Below are positions 18,103 through 26,852 of a stretch of DNA of 64,000 bases, in pieces. Position 1 is the first letter of the stretch. Each line of letters begins with the position of its first letter. This DNA comes from an uncultured Cytophagales bacterium (lineage in GTDB: Bacteria; Bacteroidota; Bacteroidia; Cytophagales; Cyclobacteriaceae). The notes under the pieces are model-generated. The model saw only the letters and a list, made by a program, of their open reading frames with translations. It did no database searches and was not told the DNA's origin. The translations under genes and the position numbers were made by a program. The stretch spans positions 1 through 64,000 of the forward strand of contig CAJXNP010000019.1 of the NCBI GenBank assembly GCA_913057175.1. The letters run 5' to 3'.

Positions 18103-18839
18103 TGGTAAGCCTGGGGATATTTGTGAAACCAGCTGTAAATTTTCATTTTCATCACACCAAAGACTGCCTCGCTAAAAATCCTTGTGGACATTTTTGATGT
18201 TCCTCTTTCTCTGTTGATGAATATGATGGGCACTTCTGTGATCTTAAAGCCATGTTTCCAGGCTTTAAATTTCATTTCTATTTGAAAAGCATAGCCAATA
18301 AATTTTATCTTATCGAGATTGATGGTTTGCAGAACTTTTCTGCGGTAACACTTAAATCCGGCAGTTGCATCGTTGATGGGCATTCCCGTAATGAACTGAA
18401 CATAACGGCTGGCAAAATAGGAAATCAACACCCTTCCTATTGGCCAGTTAACCACATTTACCCCTGTCTTATATCTGGAACCTATAGCCATGTCGTACCC
18501 TTCCTCATGGCAAGCTTTCCATAACCTGATCAAATCTTTTGGCGAATGCGAAAAATCGGCATCCATTTCGTAAATGAACTCATATTTCCTTTTCAATGCA
18601 TACTTGAAACCTTCCAGGTAGGCTGTACCTAACCCCAGCTTTCCATGGCGACACATTAATTGTAATTTTTCAGCATGGTATTTTTGAAGCTTTCGAACGA
18701 TATCTGCTGTACCGTCAGGTGAGTCATCATCAATGATCAGGATGTGAAAAGATTTATCTAAAGAAAATATCTCCCGAATAATTTGTTCAATATTTTCCTT
18801 TTCATTGTATGTAGGGATAATGACCAGGCTGTCGCTCAC
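18099..18839 (-). CDS. GT2 polyprenyl-phosphate glycosyltransferase (DPM1-like)
   Basis: The 246-residue protein is a GT-A fold glycosyltransferase of family 2. LVIIPTYNEKENI and ILIIDDDSPDGTADIV form the nucleotide-sugar pocket, and YEMDADFSHSP carries the DxD-like metal motif. SRYKTGVNVVNWP and the TAGFKCYRRKVL segment are typical of dolichyl/polyprenyl-phosphate mannosyltransferases. There are no long C-terminal membrane helices, so it resembles the single-domain DPM1 form. Product sugar and lipid are inferred from the family. Translation starts at GTG 18839. Its stop codon interleaves with that of the convergent permease. Confidence 0.9.
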   Translation of the reverse strand: MSDSLVIIPTYNEKENIEQIIREIFSLDKSFHILIIDDDSPDGTADIVRKLQKYHAEKLQLMCRHGKLGLGTAYLEGFKYALKRKYEFIYEMDADFSHSPKDLIRLWKACHEEGYDMAIGSRYKTGVNVVNWPIGRVLISYFASRYVQFITGMPINDATAGFKCYRRKVLQTINLDKIKFIGYAFQIEMKFKAWKHGFKITEVPIIFINRERGTSKMSTRIFSEAVFGVMKMKIYSWFHKYPQAYH

Positions 18840-18928
18840 AAAATCTATGTTAGAAATTAAACGCTTTCACAAATAAATGATTTAATTTGGATTTAAAGCA
18901 ATTTTTTAAAGAGTAACAGCAATCGTGC

Positions 18929-19447
18929 ATGTCTGACAAATGTGTTTTTCTGGACCGTGACGGAGTAATAAATGAAGAAAGAGGCACCTATACTTTTACG
19001 GAAACTGATTTTATTCTACTGGAGGGAGTTGCTGATGCAATCAGGCTGTTGAAAAACAATCAGTTTAAGGTGATTGTCATCACCAACCAGTCAGGGATAT
19101 CTCAGGGGTTATACTCATTGGAAAATATGCTTAGTTGCCACAGAAAAATGATGTCTGAGACGAATCAGTTAATTGATGATATTTACTATTCAAAATGGCA
19201 TCCATCGATATCAGAATCACTCTCCCGCAAGCCGGATAGCCTGATGTTGGAAAGGGCAATTGCCTATCATCAAATCGACATCGGGAAATCCTGGATGATA
19301 GGCGATAAAGAGCGAGACATAGAAAGCGCGCTGAAAGTAGGTATGAAAACTATTTTAATCAGTCAGACTGAGAAATTAGAAACGCAAGCTGGTTTTATAG
19401 AAAAAAACTTAATAAGGGCCGTAGAAAATATTATCCTGAAAAATTAA
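18929..19447 (+). CDS. HAD-IIIA phosphatase, GmhB/HisB-N-like
   Basis: The 172-residue protein has the HAD motifs: motif I FLDRDGVIN (Asp9 nucleophile, Asp11 acid/base), motif II VITNQSGI, Arg/Lys in LSRKPDSLML, and the motif IV acids in IGDKERDI. The overall pattern is that of D-glycero-D-manno-heptose-1,7-bisphosphate 7-phosphatase. GmhB normally has a zinc loop (CPHHP..C.CRKP), but here the corresponding stretch is SKWHPSISESLSRKP, so the cysteines are lost. The substrate could therefore differ from heptose bisphosphate. It starts at ATG 18929, 89 bp from the divergent GT2 gene, and overlaps the next gene by 4 bp at the 3' end. Confidence 0.85.
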   Translation: MSDKCVFLDRDGVINEERGTYTFTETDFILLEGVADAIRLLKNNQFKVIVITNQSGISQGLYSLENMLSCHRKMMSETNQLIDDIYYSKWHPSISESLSRKPDSLMLERAIAYHQIDIGKSWMIGDKERDIESALKVGMKTILISQTEKLETQAGFIEKNLIRAVENIILKN

Positions 19448-20499
19448 ATCATCCAAAGGAGGCAGAGGTAGTTGAGTTGTGTTTTTTCACCCGATTTCAA
19501 ATGATATTTCTTCACACTCTCCAGGTAAAAATCATTTGCCTTTGTATTGCTGTTTAATTTACTGAACCACAGAAGAGCCGGGTTTAAGACATAATTTGAC
19601 TTTTCATCTTTTGAGTCCACATCGCTTTCCAGGTAGCTCAGGTAATCGTTTGAAAAGGCCTTAACATTCTCAAGGGCACTAATCTTGAAATCGTGACCTA
19701 ATGAAACATTCAAAGAAGCCATCGTCATGGCCAGGTAATTGGCTGTTATGTCCCAATCATCACCATATTTTTCCATGAAGGATTCAAACGTAAACTTTTC
19801 CAGGGTCTGTTGGTTATTCAACAAAAACCTGTAAATAACTTTCTTATTGATTGCTGGAAAATCGTCTGCCACAGAAAGGGATCCTAAAACAAAGCCACAG
19901 GAAGTCATTAACATCTTATCCTGATTTTCAGAATAATAATCAGTTGATTCTTCTTTTCCCGAAAGAGCCGCCAAACCCGGATTCAGCCCTTTTTGGACGA
20001 TACTATTTCTAATCAATTCTCTGTTTTCGCGGTTTAAACTATAGTACAACCAATCATATCCCAACGCGGTCATGGTTGTCAGTTGTGATGTGATGGCCAG
20101 GTCAGTTGGATACCAATCTGGCAGAGAACTGATTGCCACAAGGTATTCCGTCATTTTCTGCGCATAGACATCTTCCTCAAACAGGCGATAAGCCATACCG
20201 AGGGTTGTTATTTTATAAAATGTCTGATTGAGCGAATTCTTTTTGACACTCTCCTTGATGAAATCACTACTAATTGGTTTTTCGTTCACAAACAAATCGG
20301 CATTTTTTCGAAGAGAAGCCTTTATCTTATTGGCATCTTCACTTTCTAAAAATAAAAACTGCAAAGTGAGCTCCGCTTCCTTGGTGAGTACAATCCTGGG
20401 ATGAGATGTGATAACCTCATACTGGTCCTGTGCCCTGGTTTGAATTCCTGTGATGATAAAAATGATACAGACTAAAAAATACAATCGCCTCATACACAT
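19444..20499 (-). CDS. Secreted heparinase/alginate-lyase-like alpha-helical protein
   Basis: The 351-residue protein has a signal peptide (ends near IQTRAQ). It has a helix-rich body beginning with the HPRIVLTKE motif that opens many alginate lyase and heparinase II/III-type proteins. The segments NQTFYKITTLGMAYRLFEEDVYAQKMTEYLV, TSQLTTMTALGYDWLYYSLN and WDITANYLAMTMASLNV fit an alpha/alpha toroid. The C-terminal beta-sandwich of full heparinase II/III enzymes is missing, and I cannot point to a certain catalytic His/Tyr set. It may be a helical-domain-only lyase or a binding derivative. The 3' end overlaps the convergent HAD gene. No polysaccharide locus is adjacent. Confidence 0.6.
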   Translation of the reverse strand: MCMRRLYFLVCIIFIITGIQTRAQDQYEVITSHPRIVLTKEAELTLQFLFLESEDANKIKASLRKNADLFVNEKPISSDFIKESVKKNSLNQTFYKITTLGMAYRLFEEDVYAQKMTEYLVAISSLPDWYPTDLAITSQLTTMTALGYDWLYYSLNRENRELIRNSIVQKGLNPGLAALSGKEESTDYYSENQDKMLMTSCGFVLGSLSVADDFPAINKKVIYRFLLNNQQTLEKFTFESFMEKYGDDWDITANYLAMTMASLNVSLGHDFKISALENVKAFSNDYLSYLESDVDSKDEKSNYVLNPALLWFSKLNSNTKANDFYLESVKKYHLKSGEKTQLNYLCLLWMI

Positions 20500-20772
20500 A
20501 ATAAATAATGCTTTCGCACTGGTATCGATAAAAATACTATTGATTCATTGAAAATAAAATAAAATATAAACAAAAGATGGTTTTATTACATCTTTAGGTG
20601 ACAGGTGTTGATCGTTTTTTACTTTATCTGAAATAATACCCGGAGGTAACTGAAATTGCAAAAAAAACTTTAAAAGGTTTAATTTCAATCAGATAAGCAG
20701 ATCGTTAAGCTGAATAGAGGTAAAGAAAAGGTGAATGATTTCCGGAAAGGCTTCCAGGTTTTTATGATCGAA

Positions 20773-21846
20773 TCACAATTTTTTTACATTGTAAATTTTT
20801 GTAGGTGATTGTTTGCCCTTGAGCACAACTTCATCCAAAAACTCAAATTTCAATGTGTTGCTATTTGCCGCGAGCTTAACCATTTCCCCGGAAGCTAAAA
20901 ATTCTGCCTTATACTGATTGCATACTCCCAATAATCTGGCAGAGATATTTACGGCATCTCCTAAAAAAGCTATTTCCTTTTTGATCTCCCCAACCTCCCC
21001 AACGGATGCAATGCCAAAATGGATCCCTGCTTTAAATTTGGGGAGAATGTCGTATTTTCTGGAATAATAATCGGATTTTCGGTCTAGCAGGTCAACAAAT
21101 GCAAAAAAACTATTGAATGCATTGTTTTTCCATCTTCCACGTTCTGCAGTCCAGGTCAGGATCACCTGATCACCTACATATTGATAGATCTCCGCATCGT
21201 ATTTTTCAACGATACTTGAAACATCATGAAAGCAATCCTGGATCAACCCAATGAATTTTAATGAGCCCAATTTTTCGGCATAAGTAGTGGAAGAAACCAG
21301 ATCCACAAACATGAAAATACGCTCCTCATTTCGTGGTTTGTAGTACTTTCCCAAAATAATATTCATCATCACACCCGGACCGAAAATCTTTCTCACGTAT
21401 TGCTCTATATTCAGAAAGACAATGACGAGATTAAAGAAAAAGAATGCGACCCACATATTACCTGAAGTAAATACAGACCTGATAATGTGATCAGAATATT
21501 GGTTGGAATAGATCGGGTCCAAAAAAAGAATAACAAAAAATATGGTGATGTAAAAAGTAGCGCTGTGAATGACAATGGCGATAAGAATGGTTGTCGCATA
21601 AGAGTTTTTCCTTATCCATTTATTCCTGAGAATAAAATCAGTCATCACGAACATGAAACCAAAAATGGCCCCAAGGATAATTAGCGTACCTATTCCATTG
21701 ATTATTTCAAGATCAAGGATTGAAAATTGATGATTCTCACCTTGAGCATAATGACGTAGAAATACGAATATAAAAACGGCTATCATCCAAACGATGACAT
21801 AACCAAAAAAATAGTTTACAAAGTCTCGTACCCTTTTTGGGTTCAT
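20773..21846 (-). CDS. Membrane-anchored class III adenylate/guanylate cyclase
   Basis: The N-terminal part (about residues 1-165 from the preferred start) has four to six hydrophobic helices. The C-terminal catalytic domain (about 170-355) is a class III cyclase. MFVDLVSSTTYAEKLG has the first metal Asp, YQYVGDQVILTW the second Asp, and FKAGIHFGIASVGEVG plus LGDAVNISARLLG the conserved dimer-site residues with the transition-state Asn and Arg. It probably makes cAMP from ATP. The frame opens at a TTG 54 bp earlier, but ATG 21846 (MNPKRVRDF) is the better start. It is a single gene with 270 bp of AT-rich sequence after it. The MASE-like sensor type was not identified. Confidence 0.88.
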   Translation of the reverse strand: MNPKRVRDFVNYFFGYVIVWMIAVFIFVFLRHYAQGENHQFSILDLEIINGIGTLIILGAIFGFMFVMTDFILRNKWIRKNSYATTILIAIVIHSATFYITIFFVILFLDPIYSNQYSDHIIRSVFTSGNMWVAFFFFNLVIVFLNIEQYVRKIFGPGVMMNIILGKYYKPRNEERIFMFVDLVSSTTYAEKLGSLKFIGLIQDCFHDVSSIVEKYDAEIYQYVGDQVILTWTAERGRWKNNAFNSFFAFVDLLDRKSDYYSRKYDILPKFKAGIHFGIASVGEVGEIKKEIAFLGDAVNISARLLGVCNQYKAEFLASGEMVKLAANSNTLKFEFLDEVVLKGKQSPTKIYNVKKL

Positions 21847-22129
21847 GCATTTAAGAGTTAAAAAGTATTTTATTAAAAACCTTTTCCAAAAGTTCAGCAA
21901 AATAAAACACTGTCACAGATAATTCAAATCAATTGAATTCTTCTCCTGATAGGAAATTACTCAGTAATATTCTATCGGAAAATGATCGATTCTATCAGTT
22001 GTAAAAAAATCCTTTTCGATAATAGAGCCTCCTTAGTGTGCCTTATTTTAATTAAGAATCGGATGATAGAAATCATAAAAAGATCACCATAGTATCATTA
22101 AATTAAATACTTTATCAATTCCTGAAACT

Positions 22130-22339
22130 ATGAAAAAGAACATGGGAAATGCTGACCGAATCATCAGGATTCTGCTAGTAATTATTGTCGCTGTCTTATA
22201 CTTTACCGGTACCATTAGTGGAACTACCGCAATAATTCCGGGAATTATTGCGCTGATCTTTCTCTTGACCAGTCTGGTTAGTTTTTGTCCATTGTATTAC
22301 CCATTTGGCATAAAAACCTGCAAAACCAAAGCGAGCTGA
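22130..22339 (+). CDS. DUF2892 (YgaP-type) inner-membrane protein
   Basis: The 69-residue protein has the DUF2892 pattern. The N-terminal MGNADRIIRILL precedes two hydrophobic helices separated by a short turn (TISGTTAIIPG), and the end motif is SFCPLYYPFGIKTCK, with the conserved Cys residues. The family is often fused to or found beside rhodanese or sulfur-handling proteins. Here it sits 90 bp before a SulP transporter, which fits a loose sulfur theme but does not prove it. Start at ATG 22130. Confidence 0.85.
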   Translation: MKKNMGNADRIIRILLVIIVAVLYFTGTISGTTAIIPGIIALIFLLTSLVSFCPLYYPFGIKTCKTKAS

Positions 22340-22429
22340 TTCAACTCAACAAATAAGCAATCAAGTTCCTTTGATTTCATGCTAAATTGTTAATTTGTCG
22401 GAAGATTGTATCGATTAAGATCTATATCA

Positions 22430-24124
22430 ATGCTCCGATTCCTCGCCTGGACTAAAAACTATAATTTTTCCAAATTCAAAGGTGACTTATTTGCGGGTTT
22501 AACAACCGGAGTTATGTTAATTCCACAAGGGATGGCTTATGCACTGATCGCCGGGCTTTCACCTATTTATGGGTTATATGCAGCACTAATTCCACCTATC
22601 ATTTATTCTTTTTTTGGAACTTCATATCACTTATCCATCGGTCCTGTAGCAACTGTTTCTATTCTAATATTTGCCGGATTAACGGAGTTACAGTTGTCAG
22701 GTGAGCAATTTGTCCTTGCTGCCTCTCTATTAGCTTTTGTGGTTGGACTAATCCAATTTATTTTTGGCTTATGCAGGCTGGGGTTCATTGTAAATTTTCT
22801 CTCAAGACCGGTTATTTCCGGATATACATCTGCTGCGGCCATCATCATCGGGACAAGCCAGTTAAAAAACCTGCTGGGAATGCAAGGCCAGTCTTCCAGT
22901 CATTTTGTTACAGTCATGCAGGATATATTTTCACGATCCAATGATCTTTCTCTCCCCTCATTTTTCATGGGTATTTGCGGAATTGTAGTGTTGATCCTCA
23001 TAAAAAGAATAAACAAAAATCTTCCTTCTGCCATTATCGTTGTCATTTTAAGCATAGCAGTAGTGTATTTCCTTAATCTTGGACCCCAACTTCGAATACT
23101 CGGTGACATCCCTTCCGGATTGCCCTCTTTCCAAATGTTAAATTTTCGATTTGAAGATATCAGGCAAATTTTCCCATTAGCCTTGATCATTTCACTCGTT
23201 GGATTTCTTGAATCCATTTCCATTTCGAAAACCCTTCAAACAAAAGTAAAGGGAAATAAAGTAGTCGCAAATAATGAGTTAATCGCACTTGGCCTTGCAA
23301 ATCTGGTGGGATCATTTTTCAAATCTTTCCCTGTTTCAGGGGGATTTTCGCGTTCAGCTGTTCATCAGGAAGCAGGAGCAAAAACTCCGCTTTCTTTGGT
23401 GATCAGTTCAATTTTGATTGGCCTTACCTTGCTCTTACTGACTCCTGTTTTCTACTTCCTTCCAAAAAGCATTCTGGCTGCTATCATCATCGTTGCTGTT
23501 GTTAATCTAATAGATGTGCATATGGCAAGACTCTATTGGATGATCAGTCAAAGGGATTTTTGGATGATGATGATCACGTTTATTGCCACATTGTTGATTG
23601 GTATTCAGGAAGGGATCATAACCGGTGTGTTACTATCCCTTGGTCTGGTGATTTTCCGAAGTACTTATCCTCACACAGCTGTTCTTGGTAAGCTACCCGA
23701 AACCAATTACTATCGGAATTTGCATCGGTTTCCTGAAGCTATAGAACGACAGGACATGATCATTTTTCGCTTTGATTCACAACTTTATTTTGCCAATATT
23801 CAGTACTTTCTCGATACTCTGAACGACCTGGTCAATAAGAAAGGAACTAACCTAAATGTCATCATTATCAATGCTCAGGCCATCAATAACCTGGATATGA
23901 GCGCAGTGCACGGATTAAAGGAATTTATTCGGGATATGCAAAAAAGAGACCTGGTGATTTATTTTACGGAGGTCATTGGTCCTGTTCGGGATGTGATGAA
24001 GAAATCCGGAATCTATGCACTGGTTGGTAAAGAACATTTCCACATGCGCGTACAAGATGCTGTCGATCATTTTGACAGCCGATCACAGAATGAAGATAAA
24101 TACGCCATCCAGTCTAACAATTAA
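22430..24124 (+). CDS. SulP-family anion (sulfate) permease with STAS domain
   Basis: The 564-residue transporter begins with the family sequence DLFAGLTTGVMLIPQGMAYALIAGL. It continues through the TM helices with the signature PLYGLYAA-like (PIYGLYAALIPPIIY), and has the conserved SGGFSRSAVHQEAGAKTPLS block near residues 300-320. A cytosolic STAS domain fills about residues 440-550, including the IINAQAINNLDMSAVHGL motif. SulP proteins carry sulfate, bicarbonate or other anions. A TTG at 22406 would add eight residues, but ATG 22430 directly precedes the conserved N-terminus. The 72 bp to metF is short enough for co-transcription. Confidence 0.94.
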   Translation: MLRFLAWTKNYNFSKFKGDLFAGLTTGVMLIPQGMAYALIAGLSPIYGLYAALIPPIIYSFFGTSYHLSIGPVATVSILIFAGLTELQLSGEQFVLAASLLAFVVGLIQFIFGLCRLGFIVNFLSRPVISGYTSAAAIIIGTSQLKNLLGMQGQSSSHFVTVMQDIFSRSNDLSLPSFFMGICGIVVLILIKRINKNLPSAIIVVILSIAVVYFLNLGPQLRILGDIPSGLPSFQMLNFRFEDIRQIFPLALIISLVGFLESISISKTLQTKVKGNKVVANNELIALGLANLVGSFFKSFPVSGGFSRSAVHQEAGAKTPLSLVISSILIGLTLLLLTPVFYFLPKSILAAIIIVAVVNLIDVHMARLYWMISQRDFWMMMITFIATLLIGIQEGIITGVLLSLGLVIFRSTYPHTAVLGKLPETNYYRNLHRFPEAIERQDMIIFRFDSQLYFANIQYFLDTLNDLVNKKGTNLNVIIINAQAINNLDMSAVHGLKEFIRDMQKRDLVIYFTEVIGPVRDVMKKSGIYALVGKEHFHMRVQDAVDHFDSRSQNEDKYAIQSNN

Positions 24125-24196
24125 GATTTTAATAAATAATTCTCTATCTCCACTCAATATTATTAATTTCGCATCCGCTAAAAACAACTATGAATT

Positions 24197-25051
24197 GTGA
24201 AAATTATTGATCTTTTAAAATCAGGAGAAAAAACCTATTCTTTCGAATTTTTTCCGCCGAAGAATTTTTCATCAACCTTAGAACTGGGCATCAATGTTGG
24301 ACAGTTGATGAAACTATCCCCATCGTTTATTTCTGTTACATACGGCGCAGGGGGTTCCACCCAAGAGATCAGTTTTGATCTCATCAATTACCTCCAAAAT
24401 AGTCTGGGGCTTTGTTCTATGGCCCACTATACTTGCGTGAATGCCAATCGTGAAAAGATTGAAAATGATCTGAAATTTTTCGAAGAAATTGGGATAGAAA
24501 ATCTCATGCTCCTGCGTGGAGATTTGCCAAAAGGAGAAAATGTACTTCATGAAGATTTCCGATATGCATCTGATCTCATCGAGCTGGCAGCTTCAAAAAA
24601 TAAATTCTGCATTGGAGCAGCAGGCTACCCTGAGGGACATTTGGAATCAAAAACCATCGATGATGATGTCAAGCATTTGAAGCATAAGATCAGCCAGGGA
24701 GTAGATTTTATAGTGACACAGATGTTTTTTGACAACAGTTTTTACTTTGAATTTTTAGATCGTTGTAAGAAGGAAGGAATTGATATTCCAATCATACCTG
24801 GTATTATTCCCATTGTCAACTTCAAACAAATTAAGCGATTCTCTGAGATGTGCGGAGCTAGTATCCCAGCTGAACTGGCAGATCAAATGGAAGCGAACCA
24901 GGATGATCCAAAGAAGAAATATCAGATCGGAGTTGACTTTGCCATCAGGCAGTGTAATGAGCTAATCAAAAATGGTGCTCCCGGATTACATTTTTATACC
25001 CTAAACAAATCCCGGGCAACGGTAGATATTTTTGAGTCAATTGACAAGTAG
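24197..25051 (+). CDS. metF: Methylenetetrahydrofolate reductase
   Basis: The 284-residue flavoenzyme converts 5,10-methylene- to 5-methyl-tetrahydrofolate for methionine synthesis. The family features are all present: FEFFPPK near residue 20 with the catalytic Glu, VTYGAGGS, NLMLLRGDLPKG, GAAGYPEGH, FIVTQMFFD and GLHFYTLNKS. The length is normal. The start is GTG 24197, since the nearby ATG is out of frame. The last 15 bp overlap the 3' end of the convergent AraC gene. I see no riboswitch in the short upstream gap. Confidence 0.96.
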   Translation: MKIIDLLKSGEKTYSFEFFPPKNFSSTLELGINVGQLMKLSPSFISVTYGAGGSTQEISFDLINYLQNSLGLCSMAHYTCVNANREKIENDLKFFEEIGIENLMLLRGDLPKGENVLHEDFRYASDLIELAASKNKFCIGAAGYPEGHLESKTIDDDVKHLKHKISQGVDFIVTQMFFDNSFYFEFLDRCKKEGIDIPIIPGIIPIVNFKQIKRFSEMCGASIPAELADQMEANQDDPKKKYQIGVDFAIRQCNELIKNGAPGLHFYTLNKSRATVDIFESIDK

Positions 25052-25891
25052 TTTCTTCTTATAGTCAAAGAAAAAGTAGAATATTGACCAGAGTGTTTTG
25101 ACAATTTCAATATTATCTTCAAAATAATATTTTGGAGGTTTAATCATGTATTCTTTGAAGTCTTTGATAAAATGGGCCTGGTCGTAATACCCACCCTCGT
25201 GTAAAATATCCAGCCAGTTGATATGGGCTGGTTCAGACATGATATCACAGATGTGAGCCATCCTCTTGATCTTGCAAAACTGTTTTGGTGTTAGCCCTAC
25301 CCGCTTCTTGAATTCTTTTTGCAGATAACGAATACCAATTTGGTATTTATCGGCCATCTCTGATACTTTCACCAAACCGTTATTCATTTCAAATTCTTCC
25401 GCTATAAGTTCAATTTTGTGTGTTACATCAGAATTGGAAGAAATCAAATCAACCAGGTAATTCTCGACCACATTTTTCTTTTCTTCATATGTTTGTTTAT
25501 TCGCTAGTTGAGAAATGATCTGGTCAATTTTTACATCAATCAATTTCGTCAAATCAAATTGCTGATTATTCAATTCGCTTATGTCATTTTTGAGTACATG
25601 GTATAATCCATATGGCTTCCATATACATCCAAATATCCTGACAGTTCCTCTCACCATGTAACTGTAAATTTTGGTAGCCTGACCAACGACGCTGACAAGT
25701 GGTAATTTATCTCTGAGATTGTTTTTTATCAGATAACTGGGATCACCGTAATTAAAAATTGTAATTGGATAACCAGTGGGAGGAGCTTCGACATACATCG
25801 AATCAAATTCATATTTATCACATTCCCAGATGTAATAGTTTCGAATGAATTTTTCTAACTGCGAACCAGGCTCAAATTTTAAATAGATCAT
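25037..25891 (-). CDS. AraC-family regulator with DUF6597-like N-terminal domain (paralogue 1)
   Basis: The 284-residue protein has an N-terminal beta-rich sensor domain opening with LEKFIRNYYIWEC and containing EAPPTGYPITIFNYGD and VVGQATKIYSYMVRGTVRIFGC. This pattern fits the DUF6597 group. A C-terminal double helix-turn-helix (about residues 172-265) follows, with VSEMADKYQIGIRYLQKEFKKRVGLTPKQF and GGYYDQAHFIKDFKEY. It is clearly paralogous to the regulator at 30472-31275, with the same order of motifs. The two genes bracket the beta-helix/cytochrome block and both point in its direction. It lies 92 bp downstream of the outer-membrane protein gene, so it may be last in that operon. Confidence 0.88.
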   Translation of the reverse strand: MIYLKFEPGSQLEKFIRNYYIWECDKYEFDSMYVEAPPTGYPITIFNYGDPSYLIKNNLRDKLPLVSVVGQATKIYSYMVRGTVRIFGCIWKPYGLYHVLKNDISELNNQQFDLTKLIDVKIDQIISQLANKQTYEEKKNVVENYLVDLISSNSDVTHKIELIAEEFEMNNGLVKVSEMADKYQIGIRYLQKEFKKRVGLTPKQFCKIKRMAHICDIMSEPAHINWLDILHEGGYYDQAHFIKDFKEYMIKPPKYYFEDNIEIVKTLWSIFYFFFDYKKKLLVN

Positions 25892-25983
25892 AGGATTGAT
25901 TTAATCATTTAAAAGGGTATTAATTTTAAAAACTTAATTGAAACAGGCATGATCCCTTCAGGACCATGCCGCTTGAATTCTAA

Positions 25984-26829
25984 TTAGAAGTTATAGTCAA
26001 TCTTTACTCCCAGTACACCATTATATTCTTCCCGCATCCATTTTTTCAGAAATAATGTATAGAAAACTCCTGGATTGAACCTTCCTTTTGATAGCTGACC
26101 ACAAAATGAGAGCTGATTGATCCATCTGTCAGTAAAACTTTCAGCTTCTTCTGAAAGTATCATGATACCGGAAAATTCTGTCCATAGCGAAATAAACCCC
26201 ATATTATATCCCCCATTAGCAGCATAATGAAGAAAAAATTCAACGTCACTTCCACTTTCGGTTGGAATAGCTATATCAGAACCAATTTCATAGCCCAGGA
26301 TGGCTCCTTTCTCTGCATTTCTGTGATGGGCAAAATTGAAATAGAGGTTCACCCCCTGGACATATTGGGTCAGATGATAAAAATTAGAAATTGCACCTAC
26401 TTCAGATTTTGAATAGCCTTCATTTCCAATCGTTGGGAAATAGATGCCAAAAGCCACATTTTTTGTACCTGACTCATTCACAATTTTTTGCAACCCTACA
26501 TAAATGTTAGCAAGGCCGTTCTGGTTATCTTCAGGATATTCATCATATTTTGCGATCACAAAAGGGACCTCAACATTCAACCGCCAGAGGTCATTGAGTT
26601 TAATATTCCCATACACATTATACACGGCGGACATTCCACCAGGAAGGTACGATGAATACTCAATGTTTTTATTTAACGTTTTGTGAAATTTTAATCCAAC
26701 TAGATGACCATCCCTAGGAATACTTTGCATATAATAAAACTGACTCATTGCTGCACCGCTAATACAGCTGAACATAATCAGGCTAATCATCCTGATCCAC
26801 ATTTTTTGATTTTTTGGTTGATTTTTCAT
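25984..26829 (-). CDS. Predicted outer-membrane beta-barrel protein
   Basis: From ATG 26829 (281 residues) there is a signal peptide ending near GAAMSQ. A run of alternating amphipathic strands follows, rich in aromatic residues, Gly and Asn, ending in the terminal strand VLGVKIDYNF with the C-terminal Phe typical of outer-membrane barrels. Segments such as NVAFGIYFPTIGN and QYVQGVNLYFNFAHHRN suggest a 10-12 stranded pore or porin-like protein related to transporter/DUF3187-type barrels. The track of genes upstream is the cytochrome and beta-helix pair. The start lies 23 bp after the cytochrome stop, so the three genes probably form an operon. The specific family is not recognised. An earlier in-frame ATG at 26862 would overlap the cytochrome gene. 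Confidence 0.7.
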   Translation of the reverse strand: MKNQPKNQKMWIRMISLIMFSCISGAAMSQFYYMQSIPRDGHLVGLKFHKTLNKNIEYSSYLPGGMSAVYNVYGNIKLNDLWRLNVEVPFVIAKYDEYPEDNQNGLANIYVGLQKIVNESGTKNVAFGIYFPTIGNEGYSKSEVGAISNFYHLTQYVQGVNLYFNFAHHRNAEKGAILGYEIGSDIAIPTESGSDVEFFLHYAANGGYNMGFISLWTEFSGIMILSEEAESFTDRWINQLSFCGQLSKGRFNPGVFYTLFLKKWMREEYNGVLGVKIDYNF

Positions 26830-26852
26830 GGTTTTAGATTTTAAATGGGTTT

